Made by a program: the position numbers and the translations under genes. A stretch of DNA of 64,000 nt from Methanobacterium subterraneum (GTDB taxonomy: Archaea > Methanobacteriota > Methanobacteria > Methanobacteriales > Methanobacteriaceae). The notes below the pieces were generated by a model. It did no database searches and was not told the origin of the DNA. It saw only the letters and a program-made list of their open reading frames with translations. Every line of letters begins with the position of its first letter. Position 1 is the stretch's first letter. Location of the stretch: NCBI RefSeq assembly GCF_002813695.1, contig NZ_CP017768.1:2102501-2166500 (forward strand), read 5' to 3'. This document shows, piece by piece, positions 35,643-49,879 of this stretch.

Positions 35643-35690
35643 AATATGCACTAAAGCTTTAGAAGCATTTAGCTGCATATTTTTTTTCTT
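35641..35690 (+). terminator. hairpin with T run after the lipoprotein gene
   Basis: AATATGCA and TGCATATT form an outer stem with an inner CTAAA/TTTAG pair, followed at once by eight T and a T-rich tail. This fits a transcription terminator. Confidence 0.7.
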
Positions 35691-35727
35691 TTTTATTATT
35701 ATCCTCATTCTTACTGGGGTGCATTTC

Positions 35728-36207
35728 ATGGAATTTAAAACAGAATCTGATGATAATTATTTTATGAATCAGGCAATCATTGAAGCCAAAAAAAGCCTCA
35801 AAGAGGGGGGAATTCCCATAGGGGCTGTGTTGGTGGCCGAGGGTAAAATTTTAGGAAGTGGACACAACCGTCTGCTGCAAAATAATTCAGTTATTCTTCA
35901 TGGTGAAATGGATTGCATTGAAAGTGCAGGGCGTATTAGGGGGGCTGATTATCAGAAATCAACTTTATACACCACTTTATCTCCATGTACCATGTGTTCT
36001 GGTGCCATAATGTTATACAAAATACATAGGGTGGTTATTGGTGAAAACACTACCTTAATTGGTCCTGAAAACTTGTTAAGAGAAAATGGGGTGGAAGTTG
36101 AAATCATGGGGATGGGGGAATGCCGTGAACTTCTGGAACAGTACATTGAAGAAAATCCCAATGTATGGGGAGCAGAATTGGAAAGAGTGGGCTTTTCTAC
36201 GGATTAA
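35728..36207 (+). CDS. cytosine deaminase-like zinc deaminase (Fcy1 type)
   Basis: 159 residues from ATG 35728 below GGGGTG. It has the zinc deaminase motifs HGEMD and PCTMCSGAI. Beyond these, EGGIPIGAVLV, HNRLLQN, TLYTTLSPC, VVIGEN and the ending EQYIEENPNVW follow yeast cytosine deaminase Fcy1 almost segment by segment and in length (158 there). It probably deaminates cytosine or a related base. Bacterial codA is an unrelated amidohydrolase, so this is the eukaryote-like type. A guanine or other nucleobase deaminase role is the alternative. Confidence 0.8.
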   Translation: MEFKTESDDNYFMNQAIIEAKKSLKEGGIPIGAVLVAEGKILGSGHNRLLQNNSVILHGEMDCIESAGRIRGADYQKSTLYTTLSPCTMCSGAIMLYKIHRVVIGENTTLIGPENLLRENGVEVEIMGMGECRELLEQYIEENPNVWGAELERVGFSTD

Positions 36208-36320
36208 AACATCAGAAACTATAATGAATATGGATTAATTAGGATAAAACCCATGTGCCTGTATTTAAATATCATAGATATCAAGAAATGGATGGTTATA
36301 AAATTAGGAACTGGTCAAGA

Positions 36321-36364
36321 TTAGGTCAAAAAGACTTGGAATTTAGGTCAAAAAGACTTGGAAT
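36321..36364. repeat. two tandem copies of a 22-bp unit
   Basis: TTAGGTCAAAAAGACTTGGA plus AT occurs twice in a row. It is followed by two looser copies of ATCCCAAGTGA (36369 and 36406). The repeats lie between convergent genes. TTGGAAT...ATCCCAAG is also weakly self-complementary, so they may act in termination. Confidence 0.7.
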
Positions 36365-36417
36365 AAAATCCCAAGTGAGATTTAGAAAAGTTATTAGAAA
36401 TAATATCCCAAGTGAAT

Positions 36418-37611
36418 TTACCTTTTATTGAAATCTTCCACAGAATGTGATAATGATCCATCTTTGAGGGTTATGGGCAGCGTTACTGAAAGAGATCCAT
36501 TACCAAAACCATGACAAATCATGGTATGCCTCCCGGGTCCTCCGGCAACCATTAAAAGCACATCAGATGGGGAACGGGTTATATGGACATCCCCTCCTAT
36601 TATCCATTCATCATCCAGTTTTCGACCACCACGATCACCTAAACTGGCAGGTAACACTGAGTTTTCATGAATATAATTTTTAACATCCACTTTTTCCCAG
36701 CCATCTGTGTGGATGGTTTTTGCGTGCTCAGGGCTCATGATCACCAGAAGTTCACCGGGTACGTGGCTATTGTTACAACCAGCAGTGGCTGCAGTGTGAA
36801 CGATGGTGTCCAATAGGTCCTCAGCTTTTTGACTGCGATGATCATTAACATTATGGGGAGCTTCAGCAGCCATCACCGTGACGGTACTGGCCTCTTTTCT
36901 GCAGCCCATCTCTACTTGAAAAGGTTCCCATGGGCTTTCATCTTCATTTTCGGTGAAACAGTAACTATACTTAGCTGGAGAACCATGGGTGGCATGATCA
37001 CCAATCCCGGGAACTGCCCCCGCAATGTTGATGAGACACAAGCGAAGAGAACGGCCAATAGTGGCACTGGCCATGTTACAGGGCCCTAAACATCCTGCAC
37101 CTGAATTTAAACCTAATTCGTTTGATAATGGTCCGTTGATGATAGTGCAGATTGATATGGGGTGGGTGGTAGCGTTGACCCCTGCCAAGTTGAATTTATC
37201 CTGGTAAATGGCTTTGATGACATGTTCCATCACCGGCTGAAATCTGGGTTGGCAACCAGCCATCACCGAGTTAATGGCAATTTTTTCCGAGGTGGCCTGA
37301 CCCATTTTTGGGGGTAAGACCGCTAGAACATCCCCTGGATCGTATTCACTGTAGTTTAGTAAACGATCTACCCTTTCTCTGGTGGGGGGGATAATGGGAA
37401 GGCCATCAGTCAGGCGTCGCTGGTAAAAATCAACACTGATCTTCTCTGGATCAGGGTCAATAAAGAATTCCATATCTGATTCACTGGCACTGCAGAGACG
37501 ATCTCTCGTATCATCCTTTTTTTCCAGGATATCGTCAATTAAACAGCCACAGGCATTATTACTGATGGCTGGAGTGTTTTTTTTAGCCATATGATCATTT
37601 AACATTTTCAA
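36418..37611 (-). CDS. conserved protein of unknown function, UGSC-associated
   Basis: 397 residues, soluble. Recognisable pieces are [20 protein letters not shown] near residue 60, [37 protein letters not shown] and [15 protein letters not shown]. The DGLPIIPPT element is one I associate with uncharacterised proteins encoded beside UGSC-type (seleno)proteins, and such a gene lies at 39079 on the same strand. An insertion sequence now sits between them, 41 bp above this start. The start is weak: TTG 37611 or ATG 37605. There is no reaction assignment. Confidence 0.6.
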   Translation of the reverse strand: MKMLNDHMAKKNTPAISNNACGCLIDDILEKKDDTRDRLCSASESDMEFFIDPDPEKISVDFYQRRLTDGLPIIPPTRERVDRLLNYSEYDPGDVLAVLPPKMGQATSEKIAINSVMAGCQPRFQPVMEHVIKAIYQDKFNLAGVNATTHPISICTIINGPLSNELGLNSGAGCLGPCNMASATIGRSLRLCLINIAGAVPGIGDHATHGSPAKYSYCFTENEDESPWEPFQVEMGCRKEASTVTVMAAEAPHNVNDHRSQKAEDLLDTIVHTAATAGCNNSHVPGELLVIMSPEHAKTIHTDGWEKVDVKNYIHENSVLPASLGDRGGRKLDDEWIIGGDVHITRSPSDVLLMVAGGPGRHTMICHGFGNGSLSVTLPITLKDGSLSHSVEDFNKR

Positions 37612-37660
37612 GTACTTTAAACAGATAACTATTAAATCTATTTAAGCATTCTAATTATTT

Positions 37661-39010
37661 GGGACTGTAAAGTTATTGGGTGTTGATATTTTTTCCATGT
37701 TTAGCTGTCCATTTTTTCATTTTTTGGTTTAGGTAGCTGAGTATTCCTTTTATTGTTTTGTAAATTTTCTTTATTTGGTTGGGGTCTGTTTGTCTGTAGT
37801 AATTTTCTACTTTGTTGGATGTTCGTTGTATGAATGGGCTTCTCATGAAGTGTGTGAGTCTTTGAAAGTTTGGAAGTATCTTTTTAGTGAGGTATCGTTG
37901 TAAAACTTTTGGAATATCTTTGAATTTGTCCAGTAGTGTTTCTAGTCTGTTTATTGATGTTTCTTCGTTGTATGTGCGGAATATGTTTTTTATGTCGGTG
38001 AAATAAAGGCATAATGTTATTTTTTCACGTTTGGAGACATTTTTGGACTTTAATATTTTGTGTACACTGTTTCCTATCATTTTAAATAGGTGAAATATGC
38101 ATAATTGGTGTTTCACACCAATTTTGTCCATTATTCTTTTGTATCTTCGGAAATGATCGGTTGTAATTGCTATCAGTGGTTGATTTTTTGTGGATTCTTC
38201 AATAAATCTTTTTATGGTTTCTGTAGTTCTTTTAGGAGCTATTTCTTCTGCTATTGGTATGTTGAGTATGGTGTCGTATAATGTTAAACGGTAGTGTCTT
38301 TTACCGTTAAGTCGAATATACTGCTCATCATACGCGTAGTAACCTGAATAAAGTGTTATTGTGTTGGTTATTCGTTTTTCAACTTCTATGGTTTGCCATT
38401 TTTTAATGGTTGTGTGTGATGGTGAGTTTCCAAAGAACGTTTGAAAGTCTTCCCCCAATTTACGCAGCGAACGATAGCCTGTTTGAATCAAAGACTCTAA
38501 TTTATCACTGTAAATATTAACGTATCTGTGATGAGGTTTTATAACTGAATCTAAGCTTGTTGTGAACTTTTTACTGCAACTTTTACATTTATATCGTCGC
38601 AAATAAATTTTTTGAGGTCCTGAATCAGCCAATATGGGGTTTCTTTCATGATATTCCTGTTTAATCACATGATTTGAATTACAATTAGGACAAATTGGGT
38701 TTAAATATTCGAAATGATTGTTTGAAAGTAAATTCAGGTTTTTATTCACGTTTCGAGTGATTTCAGACCTTTGAAATCTTCGTGTTAAAACTTCATCAAA
38801 TTTTGGTTTTTCCACAACAAAATCGAAAAGATTAAGTTGCATGGACGCAATACTAGAACTGAGAGTAGTTATAATTTCATTAGGCATGTTATTATATCTA
38901 TTCTCACTTTATACTTAATTTTAACGGTTTATAACTGGAATTTGATTTAAATCTGAAGTTTTTTAAATTTTTGTGAAATTTGCTTCAACACCCAAAAACT
39001 TTACAGCCAC
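37661..39010 (-). mobile_element. insertion sequence with 8-bp duplication (ISM1/ISNCY-like)
   Basis: The 26-bp terminal inverted repeats share CTGTAAAGTT and TTGGGTGTTGA, with three mismatches. AATATTT-type sequence flanks the element: an exact AATTATTT copy lies on each side (37653-37660 and 39011-39018). The element is 1350 bp long with a single transposase. Intact ends and duplication indicate a recent hop into the spacer of a two-gene unit. Confidence 0.9.
37673..38887 (-). CDS. transposase of the ISM1/ISNCY-like element
   Basis: 404 residues with a zinc-ribbon DNA-binding half (CPNCNSNHV ... CKSCSKKFTT), then a DDE-type core. Candidate acidic residues are YYAYDEQYIRLNG, IAITTDHFRRYKRI, and a late Glu in SNKVENYYRQTD, as in MULE/ISM1-type enzymes. 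CIFHLFKMIGNSVH is the usual C-x-x-H helix of this group. The stop codon lies inside the left terminal repeat. The frame is intact, so the element may be active. Confidence 0.85.
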   Translation of the reverse strand: MPNEIITTLSSSIASMQLNLFDFVVEKPKFDEVLTRRFQRSEITRNVNKNLNLLSNNHFEYLNPICPNCNSNHVIKQEYHERNPILADSGPQKIYLRRYKCKSCSKKFTTSLDSVIKPHHRYVNIYSDKLESLIQTGYRSLRKLGEDFQTFFGNSPSHTTIKKWQTIEVEKRITNTITLYSGYYAYDEQYIRLNGKRHYRLTLYDTILNIPIAEEIAPKRTTETIKRFIEESTKNQPLIAITTDHFRRYKRIMDKIGVKHQLCIFHLFKMIGNSVHKILKSKNVSKREKITLCLYFTDIKNIFRTYNEETSINRLETLLDKFKDIPKVLQRYLTKKILPNFQRLTHFMRSPFIQRTSNKVENYYRQTDPNQIKKIYKTIKGILSYLNQKMKKWTAKHGKNINTQ

Positions 39011-39078
39011 AATTATTTAAACAATATCTTTAAGCAATCCATTAAATAATCCCTTTAATCAATCAATTTTTAAACCCG

Positions 39079-39597
39079 TTAGGGTATTTGTAGTAAATAT
39101 AGAAATGATGGGACGATTTTACTTGCTTTATCATCCAATTCATCAATTGAAAGCCCAGCTACGGGGTGTTCAACCTCTAGAATTCTCAGATCTCCTAATC
39201 CATGTGATTTAGCCAGTTCCCGAGCAAAGGGAGTGAAATGATCCGAACAAATAGATATGGTTGGAATTCCTCTTTCCTCCAGACGGATGGCATCCAGAAC
39301 CACCCAACTGGTGCAGGAACCACAATCGCCCAGGGCCAGAATAGCTAAATCTGCCGATGCTGCCATTTGAATCTGAAAATCTGTAGCTGGTGCTCCTGCT
39401 GGCTTATGAACCCACAGAAGTTCCCGGTTACCCAGTGACTCTGAAAGAACTCTCAGGATAATGTCTGCCCCGGGTTTAGTGTTGTCCACCATGGAAACCC
39501 TATCAAAGTCGTAGGGTAAAGGATTTAAAGCGATATTTTTTCCATTAAATTCGCCTAATGGATTAAGAACATCTTTTTCTGTGAGTTTCACCCTCAA
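39079..39597 (-). CDS. UGSC-type protein, cysteine form
   Basis: 172 residues from TTG 39597, eight bases below GGAGG. The key motif is [12 protein letters not shown], matching the U-G-S-C signature of the UGSC (seleno)protein family with Cys in place of Sec, preceded by ADLAILAL. Other segments are [13 protein letters not shown] and [12 protein letters not shown]. The family's reaction is not established; the redox-type CGSC motif suggests thiol chemistry. It was probably in one operon with the gene now at 36418. Confidence 0.7.
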   Translation of the reverse strand: MRVKLTEKDVLNPLGEFNGKNIALNPLPYDFDRVSMVDNTKPGADIILRVLSESLGNRELLWVHKPAGAPATDFQIQMAASADLAILALGDCGSCTSWVVLDAIRLEERGIPTISICSDHFTPFARELAKSHGLGDLRILEVEHPVAGLSIDELDDKASKIVPSFLYLLQIP

Positions 39598-39723
39598 AAA
39601 CAGTTCCTCCAATTAATTTCTTCCGGATATCCATTTCATATTTATAAAGGACATATTGGTATTGGTGGGGTATTTTTTTATACTTAAAGAAGGTGCCCTT
39701 TAAAAAATATTAATATAAGGTTT

Positions 39724-41327
<1,604 letters not shown>

Positions 41328-41376
41328 ATCATGATGGTATATTATAAAATAAAAAGGAATGTAATGGGGATGAATT

Positions 41377-43073
<1,697 letters not shown>

Positions 43074-43982
43074 TCAGATAGTTAACATCCGGCCAATGGC
43101 CATATCCGGGGTTGGAACGTTAGTCTGACACCCTTCTGCTTCCACAATGAATGAAGATACAGCGGAAGCTAGCTTACCACAATATTCAAGAGATTCACCT
43201 TCCAAGTATGACTTCAGAAACCCTGCCCGGTACGAATCACCAGCACCAGTGGGATCAGTGGGGTAACGCTCCACAGCATCGATGTTGATCTTCTCATCTG
43301 CATAAATAACACTCCCATTCCTTCCTCTGGTTTCCACCACAATTGATGGACCATACTCCCTTAACTGGTCAATGTCCATATTGATGCTTTCCAGAATACG
43401 CCCAATTTCATGGTGATTTCCAAATAGAATATCACATATTTTGAGAACATTTAAAAGATCAGGGGATGAATACATGTGCAGGTCCTGCCCTGGATCGAAG
43501 GATATGATTTTACCCTCTTTTCTGGCGAATTCACCACACTTGCTGTTGAAGGTGGGATCTCCAGTTGCCAAATGTACTGCCTGAACATTACTAATGGCAT
43601 CAGCAGGAACAGGAGCCTCTTTAAAACGGGTGGCAGCTCCCCAGTAAAAGTAAAATATCTGATCATGGTTTGAATCGGTTAAAACGAATGCAGTAGGTGT
43701 TTTATCCTCATCCACAATTATCATGTCTTCAATATTAATATTGAGATTTTCTAAATGATTTTGATATTCTGATCCTAAAAAATCGCCCCCCACTGCCGAC
43801 ACCAGGGAAGATTCGAGACCCAGTGAGGATGCAACCACAGCCACATTGGCAGCAGCACCCCCCTGGAAGGTGCGCATATTATTGATGGTAGTGGAAGAAT
43901 TTGGTAATGGAAACTCGTTGACCTGAATTATATAATCAAGTGCAGTATGCCCAATGGCCAGTAAATCTCTTTTTTCACTCAA
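43074..43982 (-). CDS. PfkB-family sugar/nucleoside kinase
   Basis: 302 residues from TTG 43982 below AGGTGAT. PfkB motifs are [17 protein letters not shown] near residue 40 (signature 1) and [14 protein letters not shown] (signature 2 with the catalytic Asp). It phosphorylates a sugar or nucleoside; archaeal relatives include broad nucleoside kinases and ribokinases. The substrate cannot be read from sequence. It is convergent with nothing and precedes thiC on the same strand by 400 bp. Confidence 0.88.
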   Translation of the reverse strand: MSEKRDLLAIGHTALDYIIQVNEFPLPNSSTTINNMRTFQGGAAANVAVVASSLGLESSLVSAVGGDFLGSEYQNHLENLNINIEDMIIVDEDKTPTAFVLTDSNHDQIFYFYWGAATRFKEAPVPADAISNVQAVHLATGDPTFNSKCGEFARKEGKIISFDPGQDLHMYSSPDLLNVLKICDILFGNHHEIGRILESINMDIDQLREYGPSIVVETRGRNGSVIYADEKINIDAVERYPTDPTGAGDSYRAGFLKSYLEGESLEYCGKLASAVSSFIVEAEGCQTNVPTPDMAIGRMLTI

Positions 43983-44173
43983 TTAATCACCTGCCTTATT
44001 TCTATTTTCAGTTTATTTAACATTAACTATAACGCTATATTTTTAAAAATGAACTAATCTCTGCAACTTAAATCCATCCTAAAATCATTGATCTCCCCAA
44101 AAATAGATGATTTAAAAGATAATAAGCCTTTTTTATCCAAAATCATGATCAATTTCCTTTAAATAATTAAGAT

Positions 44174-45058
44174 TCAGTTGATTTTCCTAAAACCCAGCTG
44201 AGGGATTATTTTCTGACCCTTGCCTTGTAAAAAATCGGAAAAATCTTCCAGTTCTGGGTTCTTAGCAGGGATGACCATACTGATTATGTGGCTGGTATCC
44301 TCAGCTAAAATATCAGAAACAGTGAAAGAATTGGATAAAGGTGACATGAAACTTCGGTTTATGAAGGTTAGAAAATCTTCATTATTACTAATCAGTTTAA
44401 GGGCGGTTTGAGGAGAACTGCACCAGTCAACAATTTCATAATCTACACGTAAATGATCTAAGGTGTTCCATGCCAGTCTTTGGGCAGAATGGATAACTTC
44501 CACGAACATTCTACCCTGAAGATCATGGATACTCATCAATTGTTCATCAGAAGGGGAGACTAATACCAGTTCATCCCGGGCTATGGGTACAAAATCCAGA
44601 CCATGCATAAAGGCATGGACCGGATCATCCAAAAGTAGAATATCCACCAGATCCATCTCCGCCATCTTGAGGGCACTCAGATCATCAGTAGTATGGATTA
44701 CTGCCTCCAGACCATAATGACGTGATAGAACATCCACTAAACCGGTGGAAATAGGCCCTCCGCATATAACTGGGGTGTCTCTTTCCTCTAATCGTTTTAA
44801 ATATCGCTGATATTTTTTCAGGACCATTACACCCTGGGGGGTGAGGCCTGATCCGGCTCCAGTTGTTTCCACCAATTTAAATCCCATTTTTTCTTCAGCA
44901 TCACGAATTCGCCTATTTAACACGGCATGTGATATCCCTAACCTTTTGGCAGCTGCTCTCTGGGACCATGTGCTGGTGATCTCCAGCAATGCATCGAAAA
45001 GACGGTAACTAAATGTTTCTCCATTCAGTGATAGATTTAAACGGGGATGAAACTTCAT
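44174..45058 (-). CDS. LysR/ModE-type transcription regulator
   Basis: 294 residues. Residues 18-75 are a winged helix of LysR/ModE type ([20 protein letters not shown], then [18 protein letters not shown]). The remainder reads as a periplasmic-binding-like effector domain ([16 protein letters not shown] ... [14 protein letters not shown]). AAGGAG precedes the ATG. It is divergent from the hexuloisomerase gene across about 130 bp, so it may regulate that gene. The ligand is unknown; proteins of this plan in methanogens sometimes sense oxyanions. Confidence 0.8.
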   Translation of the reverse strand: MKFHPRLNLSLNGETFSYRLFDALLEITSTWSQRAAAKRLGISHAVLNRRIRDAEEKMGFKLVETTGAGSGLTPQGVMVLKKYQRYLKRLEERDTPVICGGPISTGLVDVLSRHYGLEAVIHTTDDLSALKMAEMDLVDILLLDDPVHAFMHGLDFVPIARDELVLVSPSDEQLMSIHDLQGRMFVEVIHSAQRLAWNTLDHLRVDYEIVDWCSSPQTALKLISNNEDFLTFINRSFMSPLSNSFTVSDILAEDTSHIISMVIPAKNPELEDFSDFLQGKGQKIIPQLGFRKIN

Positions 45059-45190
45059 AATTTCTCCTTTGACCTTAACTTGGAAAAGTGGTAGTATTGA
45101 TTTGTATAAGATTTGTATGAAATAGGACTTATATATATCAGATTGTATAGAAAATCATATTGTTTTACGATAATTAAAAAAAATATAATA

Positions 45191-45796
45191 ATGGTGCTAA
45201 TATTGAAACAATTGATTCTCAACGATGCTATAGAAGAAATAGTGGATAATGTACGCTCTGTTTCTGCAGAACTTGACCCTAAAAACATTAAAGACATGAC
45301 CAGTCTTTTACAAACATCCCAACATGTTTTTGTCATGGGACTTGGTCGTTCTGGCTTAGTAGCCAGGGCTTTTGCCATGCGTCTCATGCACCTAGGAATT
45401 AGTGTATACGTGGTAGGAGAAACAACCACCCCTGCTTTGACCAGTGATGATTGTTTACTGGCGATTTCAGGTTCCGGTGAGACTTTCAGCATTATCAGCG
45501 CCGCGAATATTGCCCATAAAAGGGGGACCAAAATCATTGCGGTAACTTCTTATGTGGATTCCACCTTGGGTGAGATGGCGGATCTGGTGGTGCATATAAA
45601 GGGACGTACCAAAATTGATTCTGAAAAAAATTACATAACCCGGCAGATGAATGGAAAACACCAGTCCCTATCTCCTATGGGAACCCTTTTTGAAGTAACC
45701 AGCCTCATATTTTTGGACGGCCTCATAGCCCAGTTAATGGTTGAAATGGGAAAAACAGAAGAGGATATGAAGGCCAGGCACACGGTTATTGAATAG
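45191..45796 (+). CDS. hxlB: 6-phospho-3-hexuloisomerase (SIS domain)
   Basis: About 201 residues from ATG 45191; a TTG at 45203 with GGTG upstream is an equally good start. SIS motifs are [20 protein letters not shown] and [14 protein letters not shown], with [12 protein letters not shown] between them, as in PHI enzymes. It interconverts hexulose-6-phosphate and fructose-6-phosphate. In archaea lacking the oxidative pentose pathway this supplies ribulose-5-phosphate. The HPS partner is not beside it. Confidence 0.9.
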   Translation: MVLILKQLILNDAIEEIVDNVRSVSAELDPKNIKDMTSLLQTSQHVFVMGLGRSGLVARAFAMRLMHLGISVYVVGETTTPALTSDDCLLAISGSGETFSIISAANIAHKRGTKIIAVTSYVDSTLGEMADLVVHIKGRTKIDSEKNYITRQMNGKHQSLSPMGTLFEVTSLIFLDGLIAQLMVEMGKTEEDMKARHTVIE

Positions 45797-45900
45797 TCCG
45801 GGTATTGAATTAAATTAACTGATTTTTTTCCTTTTTTTATTATTTTCGTTACATATCATTCCCTATTAGTTAGATGATTTGATTTTCCTGACTTCCCTAA

Positions 45901-46641
45901 TCAGAGTATGATACGATGGGGGTGAGTGTAAATGTTGAATCTTCCATCTCTAAGGAAACCTATTAGGGTAATGCCTGCTTCTTCACCTATTCTCAAACCT
46001 TCCACTGTAGGTGCAGCTTTGGTAACCATGATAGATATGCCTACATTGGCCAGTTTAACCACCCGATCCGGAGGTATACGTCCACTGCACACAATGAAAC
46101 TTTCTGAAAAATCAATACCCGCTTTTAAGCCAGCTCCAATAACTTTATCCACCGCCACGTGGCGACTGACATCCTCACGGACAATGAACTGATCTTCACT
46201 AACCAGGGCAGCCACGTGTGTCCCTCCAGTTTTGGACCAAACTTCAGCTTTTTCAATTAGTAACTGGTATGAATCAATAATTTTATCTTTTTCAACCTTC
46301 AAATCAGAGATAACATGGGATAAGGGCTGGTCTTGATGCACCCACCCATCGTAACAGGAAAGATCATCGGTTTTAAAGTTATCATTTTCACTTAAACTGA
46401 CTTTTATTGTATCTGAGTTTATGATGATTTCTTTCACATCACTCAGGGCATTGATGTATCTTTCATCCAGCAGGTAACCAATGGTGAAGTCTTCCAGGTC
46501 TTCGGGACTTAAATAAAATTTTCCCAAAAGTTTCCCATTAACCAGCAATTCCATTTTAGCATCAATGGCTACCAGGTCTTCAGTGGGCTGGGCTTTTTCT
46601 TTTACCTTGATTATGTTGGTTTTGCGGAACATTTTGTTCAT
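45901..46641 (-). CDS. fdhD: FdhD-like sulfurtransferase, CxxC altered
   Basis: 246 residues from ATG 46641 with AAAGGGAT upstream. The family's second half is clear: [51 protein letters not shown] and IYTHPHRI. FdhD passes sulfur from IscS-type desulfurases to the pterin cofactor of formate dehydrogenase. The usual CGxCG motif, with the two cysteines shown important in E. coli, reads LSCYDG here: one Cys is kept and the second is lost. It heads a Mo/W-cofactor cluster. Confidence 0.87.
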   Translation of the reverse strand: MNKMFRKTNIIKVKEKAQPTEDLVAIDAKMELLVNGKLLGKFYLSPEDLEDFTIGYLLDERYINALSDVKEIIINSDTIKVSLSENDNFKTDDLSCYDGWVHQDQPLSHVISDLKVEKDKIIDSYQLLIEKAEVWSKTGGTHVAALVSEDQFIVREDVSRHVAVDKVIGAGLKAGIDFSESFIVCSGRIPPDRVVKLANVGISIMVTKAAPTVEGLRIGEEAGITLIGFLRDGRFNIYTHPHRIIL

Positions 46642-46850
46642 ATAATATCCCTTTCTTAACACTCTCTAAGGAAATTCCTTTAAATCCATCAATTCTTATA
46701 TGACAAGGTTATATTATATATTTATAAAAATAAAATGGGCATGAATATTATCTGAAAACTTTCTTCACTTATACTAAACCTTCCAGGGACAATGCCCTGA
46801 AATCGTAGTCATTCCCTTAATCGGCTTAGAAACTTGAATTGGTAAAAAAT

Positions 46851-47543
46851 TTACAATTTAACCACTGCAATGGCTGCAGCTTTAAATCCTATGAATACGT
46901 CTTTACCCAGATCTAGTTTTAATTCATCCCGGGCATACTGGGTTATGTCGGCAAATAAGCTCACTTTACCCAAATCTATATTTAAACGCACCACCTGATT
47001 TTTAAGTTCCATACGGGTAATGGTTCCTTTGAAAACGTTTCTTACACTGGATTTTTGTGGTTGTAGTGTTAGAAATATGTCTTCAGGATTGATTAAAATT
47101 AAAACTTTTTCTCCAACGCTAAAATTACCTCTAAGTGGTAAAATAACTCTTTTATCCCCAAAATAGATGTTAATGATTTTTTTTTCTTCATCTATTTCTG
47201 CGATCTCGCACTCTATTTCATTCACATCAGTGTGCATTTTTATTACACTATCTACTTTCCTGTATTCCCTTAATATGAGTTTACCTTTCTTGGTTAGCTC
47301 ACTACCCCCACCTCCTCCTTTACCGCCCCTTTTGGTTAAAACTAGTAAATCATTCAAGTCATGTTCGAGGTTTTCAATGTATTTAAGGGCACTTCGGTAG
47401 GGTATATCTGCTTTTTGGGATGCCCTGGTAATTGAACCACACTCATCAATGAATTTTAAAAGATTGAATTTCTTCTTATCCAGTAATATGAGTTTTTCAC
47501 CAACTTCTAACCTATATTCCGGTTCATCTTTAGATTTAGTCAT
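46851..47543 (-). CDS. modE: ModE-type regulator with Mop/TOBE domains
   Basis: About 230 residues from ATG 47543 (GGGGGT upstream; ATG 47555 is also possible). The N-terminal winged helix is of ModE type ([20 protein letters not shown], then [20 protein letters not shown]). Two Mop/TOBE domains follow ([16 protein letters not shown], then [14 protein letters not shown]), which bind molybdate or tungstate. It probably tunes transporter and Mo/W-enzyme genes. The position between fdhD and moaA, beside the fwd operon, fits. Confidence 0.9.
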   Translation of the reverse strand: MTKSKDEPEYRLEVGEKLILLDKKKFNLLKFIDECGSITRASQKADIPYRSALKYIENLEHDLNDLLVLTKRGGKGGGGGSELTKKGKLILREYRKVDSVIKMHTDVNEIECEIAEIDEEKKIINIYFGDKRVILPLRGNFSVGEKVLILINPEDIFLTLQPQKSSVRNVFKGTITRMELKNQVVRLNIDLGKVSLFADITQYARDELKLDLGKDVFIGFKAAAIAVVKL

Positions 47544-47652
47544 TGAAACCCCCATTAATTCCTGATTTTGATTAAAGGTTATATTTTTTATATGCTGGAT
47601 AATGATCATTACTTTATAATGTAGTCATTCATATTTTTTTGTTTGAACCAAT

Positions 47653-48582
47653 TTAGTGACACTGGTCGTAAAATGGTTCCCTATTTGCAATGGCTTCTAA
47701 AAATAGTTTTTTGAGTTCTTCATCGGATTTACCCTGGCGCATTGGCTCTATAAAATCAACTAAATTATCGTTCCGGAGTAAACAAGGCTTTAACTTACCT
47801 TCAGGAGTTATACGTATTCTGGTGCAGTTTTTGCAGAACTGAGTATTGTCCATGGGCTTAACAATCTCGATCTCCCCGCCATCCACGAAGTACTTCTTCC
47901 GGTCCTGCATGAAACGCCTGGTTTTTACTTTATCAGCCCTATCTGCCAATTCAATTTCTAGATCATTCATTTCATAATGGTAATCATCAATAAAACCGTT
48001 ATCTGGGCAATTATCAGTTTTTAAGAGTTCTATAAGTTGTAGTATGGCTCCTGTTTCCTTGCAGAAGTTGAACATGTCCCAGATTTCGTTGTGGTTAATT
48101 CCCTTCATCACTACCATGTTAAGTTTTACTGGGTAAAGGTCAGATTCAGTAGCACGGATTATGCCCTGTTTGGCCTTTTCAAGGTAGTCTTTTTTGGTAA
48201 TGAACTGGTAAGTTTCAGGGTTTAGAGTGTCCAGGCTCACATTCACCCGATTAAGCCCAGCTTCCAATAAATCATCAGCATACTTATCTAAATAGGTACC
48301 ATTGGTGGTTATGGAAACGTCTTTAAATCCTATTGATGATATTTTGGACACAATTTCCACTATATCATCACGAATCAATGGCTCCCCACCGGAAAGTCTG
48401 ATCTTTTGAACTCCAATACCACGGGCGACCTGGGCAATACGATGTATTTCATCAGGGGTCATCTCGTATTTTTGAGGTAATATGCCGTCGTGGTGGCAGT
48501 AAAAACAGTTTACGTTGCAGCGGTTGGTTATGGATATTCGTAAGGATATTATGGGGCGCTGGTAAGTATCAGTGACTGTCAT
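47653..48582 (-). CDS. moaA: GTP 3',8-cyclase MoaA
   Basis: 309 residues. The radical SAM motif is [18 protein letters not shown] and the C-terminal cluster sits at [15 protein letters not shown] plus [16 protein letters not shown] is the usual glycine-rich segment. It starts pterin cofactor synthesis from GTP. AGGTAA precedes the ATG. It follows mobB by 20 bp on the same strand, so the two are probably cotranscribed. Confidence 0.96.
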   Translation of the reverse strand: MTVTDTYQRPIISLRISITNRCNVNCFYCHHDGILPQKYEMTPDEIHRIAQVARGIGVQKIRLSGGEPLIRDDIVEIVSKISSIGFKDVSITTNGTYLDKYADDLLEAGLNRVNVSLDTLNPETYQFITKKDYLEKAKQGIIRATESDLYPVKLNMVVMKGINHNEIWDMFNFCKETGAILQLIELLKTDNCPDNGFIDDYHYEMNDLEIELADRADKVKTRRFMQDRKKYFVDGGEIEIVKPMDNTQFCKNCTRIRITPEGKLKPCLLRNDNLVDFIEPMRQGKSDEELKKLFLEAIANREPFYDQCH

Positions 48583-48602
48583 GAATTTGTTACCTGTTTG
48601 TT

Positions 48603-49304
48603 TTATTTATCGTGTTGTATTTGGAGTTCGATTTTTTTGGGTTCACCATGTTCTTTGATTTTAAGGGTGCTGATCATGCCCAGGAACGTGTTTTCAATGA
48701 ATTTATTAACAAAAGGATTTAGGGGAACACGGTTTCCATTAACTTTAAGAATAACATCTTCCATTTGTTTCATGACACAGAGATCTTCTTTAGCCTCTCC
48801 TTTTACCATGGCCAGTGCCAGATCATGGCAGTTTTCATAGCCACAGTCACCACAGTTCATGTTTGGCAGTTTACCAAAACTCCTCTCTTCAACGAGATCT
48901 ACCAGTTTCCCGGTTGATTCATCATCCAGTTCACGGACATCTACTTGGGCCAGACTGAAAGGATCATCCAGTGGGGAGGTGGATATTTTAGCATAGCTAG
49001 CAGGTTTATATCCTTCTAGCACGAGAAAATCCACTTCATCCAGCTGTTCTACGCTGTTTATTATCTTTTCAAGGCCCATGTCCTTATTTACGATGAAAAA
49101 GGTTTCTTCTCCTCCAGCCCCAACCACTATTTCCGCACCAGCTTCGCGGTGTTTCCAAGTGTCTTTCCCTTCCACGTCTAATTTAACATGAGTATGTTTC
49201 ACAGTACCTACTTTATTCCCTCTTTTAACCAGTTCACTCACCAGTAAGGTGACCAGAGTGGTTTTTCCAGTGTTTTTGGTTCCTGCCACTGATACTATTT
49301 TCAT
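48603..49304 (-). CDS. mobB: MobB-type GTPase with C-terminal Fe-S domain
   Basis: 233 residues. Residues 1-155 are MobB (P-loop [41 protein letters not shown]). A cysteine cluster, [20 protein letters not shown] followed by LCVM, resembles the four-cysteine Fe-S domain (CxxC...C) found in ferredoxin-like redox proteins. The extra domain suggests redox control or a partner for dinucleotide cofactor insertion. It is divergent from the fwd operon. Confidence 0.9.
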   Translation of the reverse strand: MKIVSVAGTKNTGKTTLVTLLVSELVKRGNKVGTVKHTHVKLDVEGKDTWKHREAGAEIVVGAGGEETFFIVNKDMGLEKIINSVEQLDEVDFLVLEGYKPASYAKISTSPLDDPFSLAQVDVRELDDESTGKLVDLVEERSFGKLPNMNCGDCGYENCHDLALAMVKGEAKEDLCVMKQMEDVILKVNGNRVPLNPFVNKFIENTFLGMISTLKIKEHGEPKKIELQIQHDK

Positions 49305-49864
49305 GATTACACCTCAAAGTGTACATTGCTTTTACATTAGTACCCATTTTGTGATAATATTAATTACAGCTAATTACTTACCAACTCTCATATTATTTTC
49401 TACACTAACCTCTTAAAACCTCATTTAAAAACATTTAGGTAAATGAACATAATGAACCAATAGATGGAATTATGTATAATAACAGTGTTTGTGGTGATGA
49501 ATTATAATCCTCATGATCTTATATAATTATATTAGATATTGCTTGGTGGGAAAGACAGATATAGTTGGGTAGAACACTAAAAATTCGTCAAAGAACCACA
49601 ATTAGAATACTTCCATCTGGTAAGATTCAAGTGTTTTTAACATTTTTATCCTGATTATAAATGTCTGGAAATTTGGATTATCACCTTTTATTCCTTGGTC
49701 ATAACAAATTCATATTAATATTATTTAACTTGGATATTTGGGTATTTTCAAAAAATTTAATTAATTTTAAGTTTATTAACGGCTAATTAAATTATAAAAA
49801 CACCTTATTTGTTATTTGTTGAATTATTAGGGATGCTTCAGGTTGATTTCAACAACATATGTGG

Positions 49865-49879
49865 TGTGTTTAGTACACA
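49865..49879. promoter_or_regulatory. operator candidate upstream of fwd TATA
   Basis: TGTGTTTAGTACACA, with 5-bp inverted arms. It shares TGTGTT-N4-ACACA with the site at 49941. It lies about 45 bp upstream of the TATA-like box, a position suited to an activator. Confidence 0.45.
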
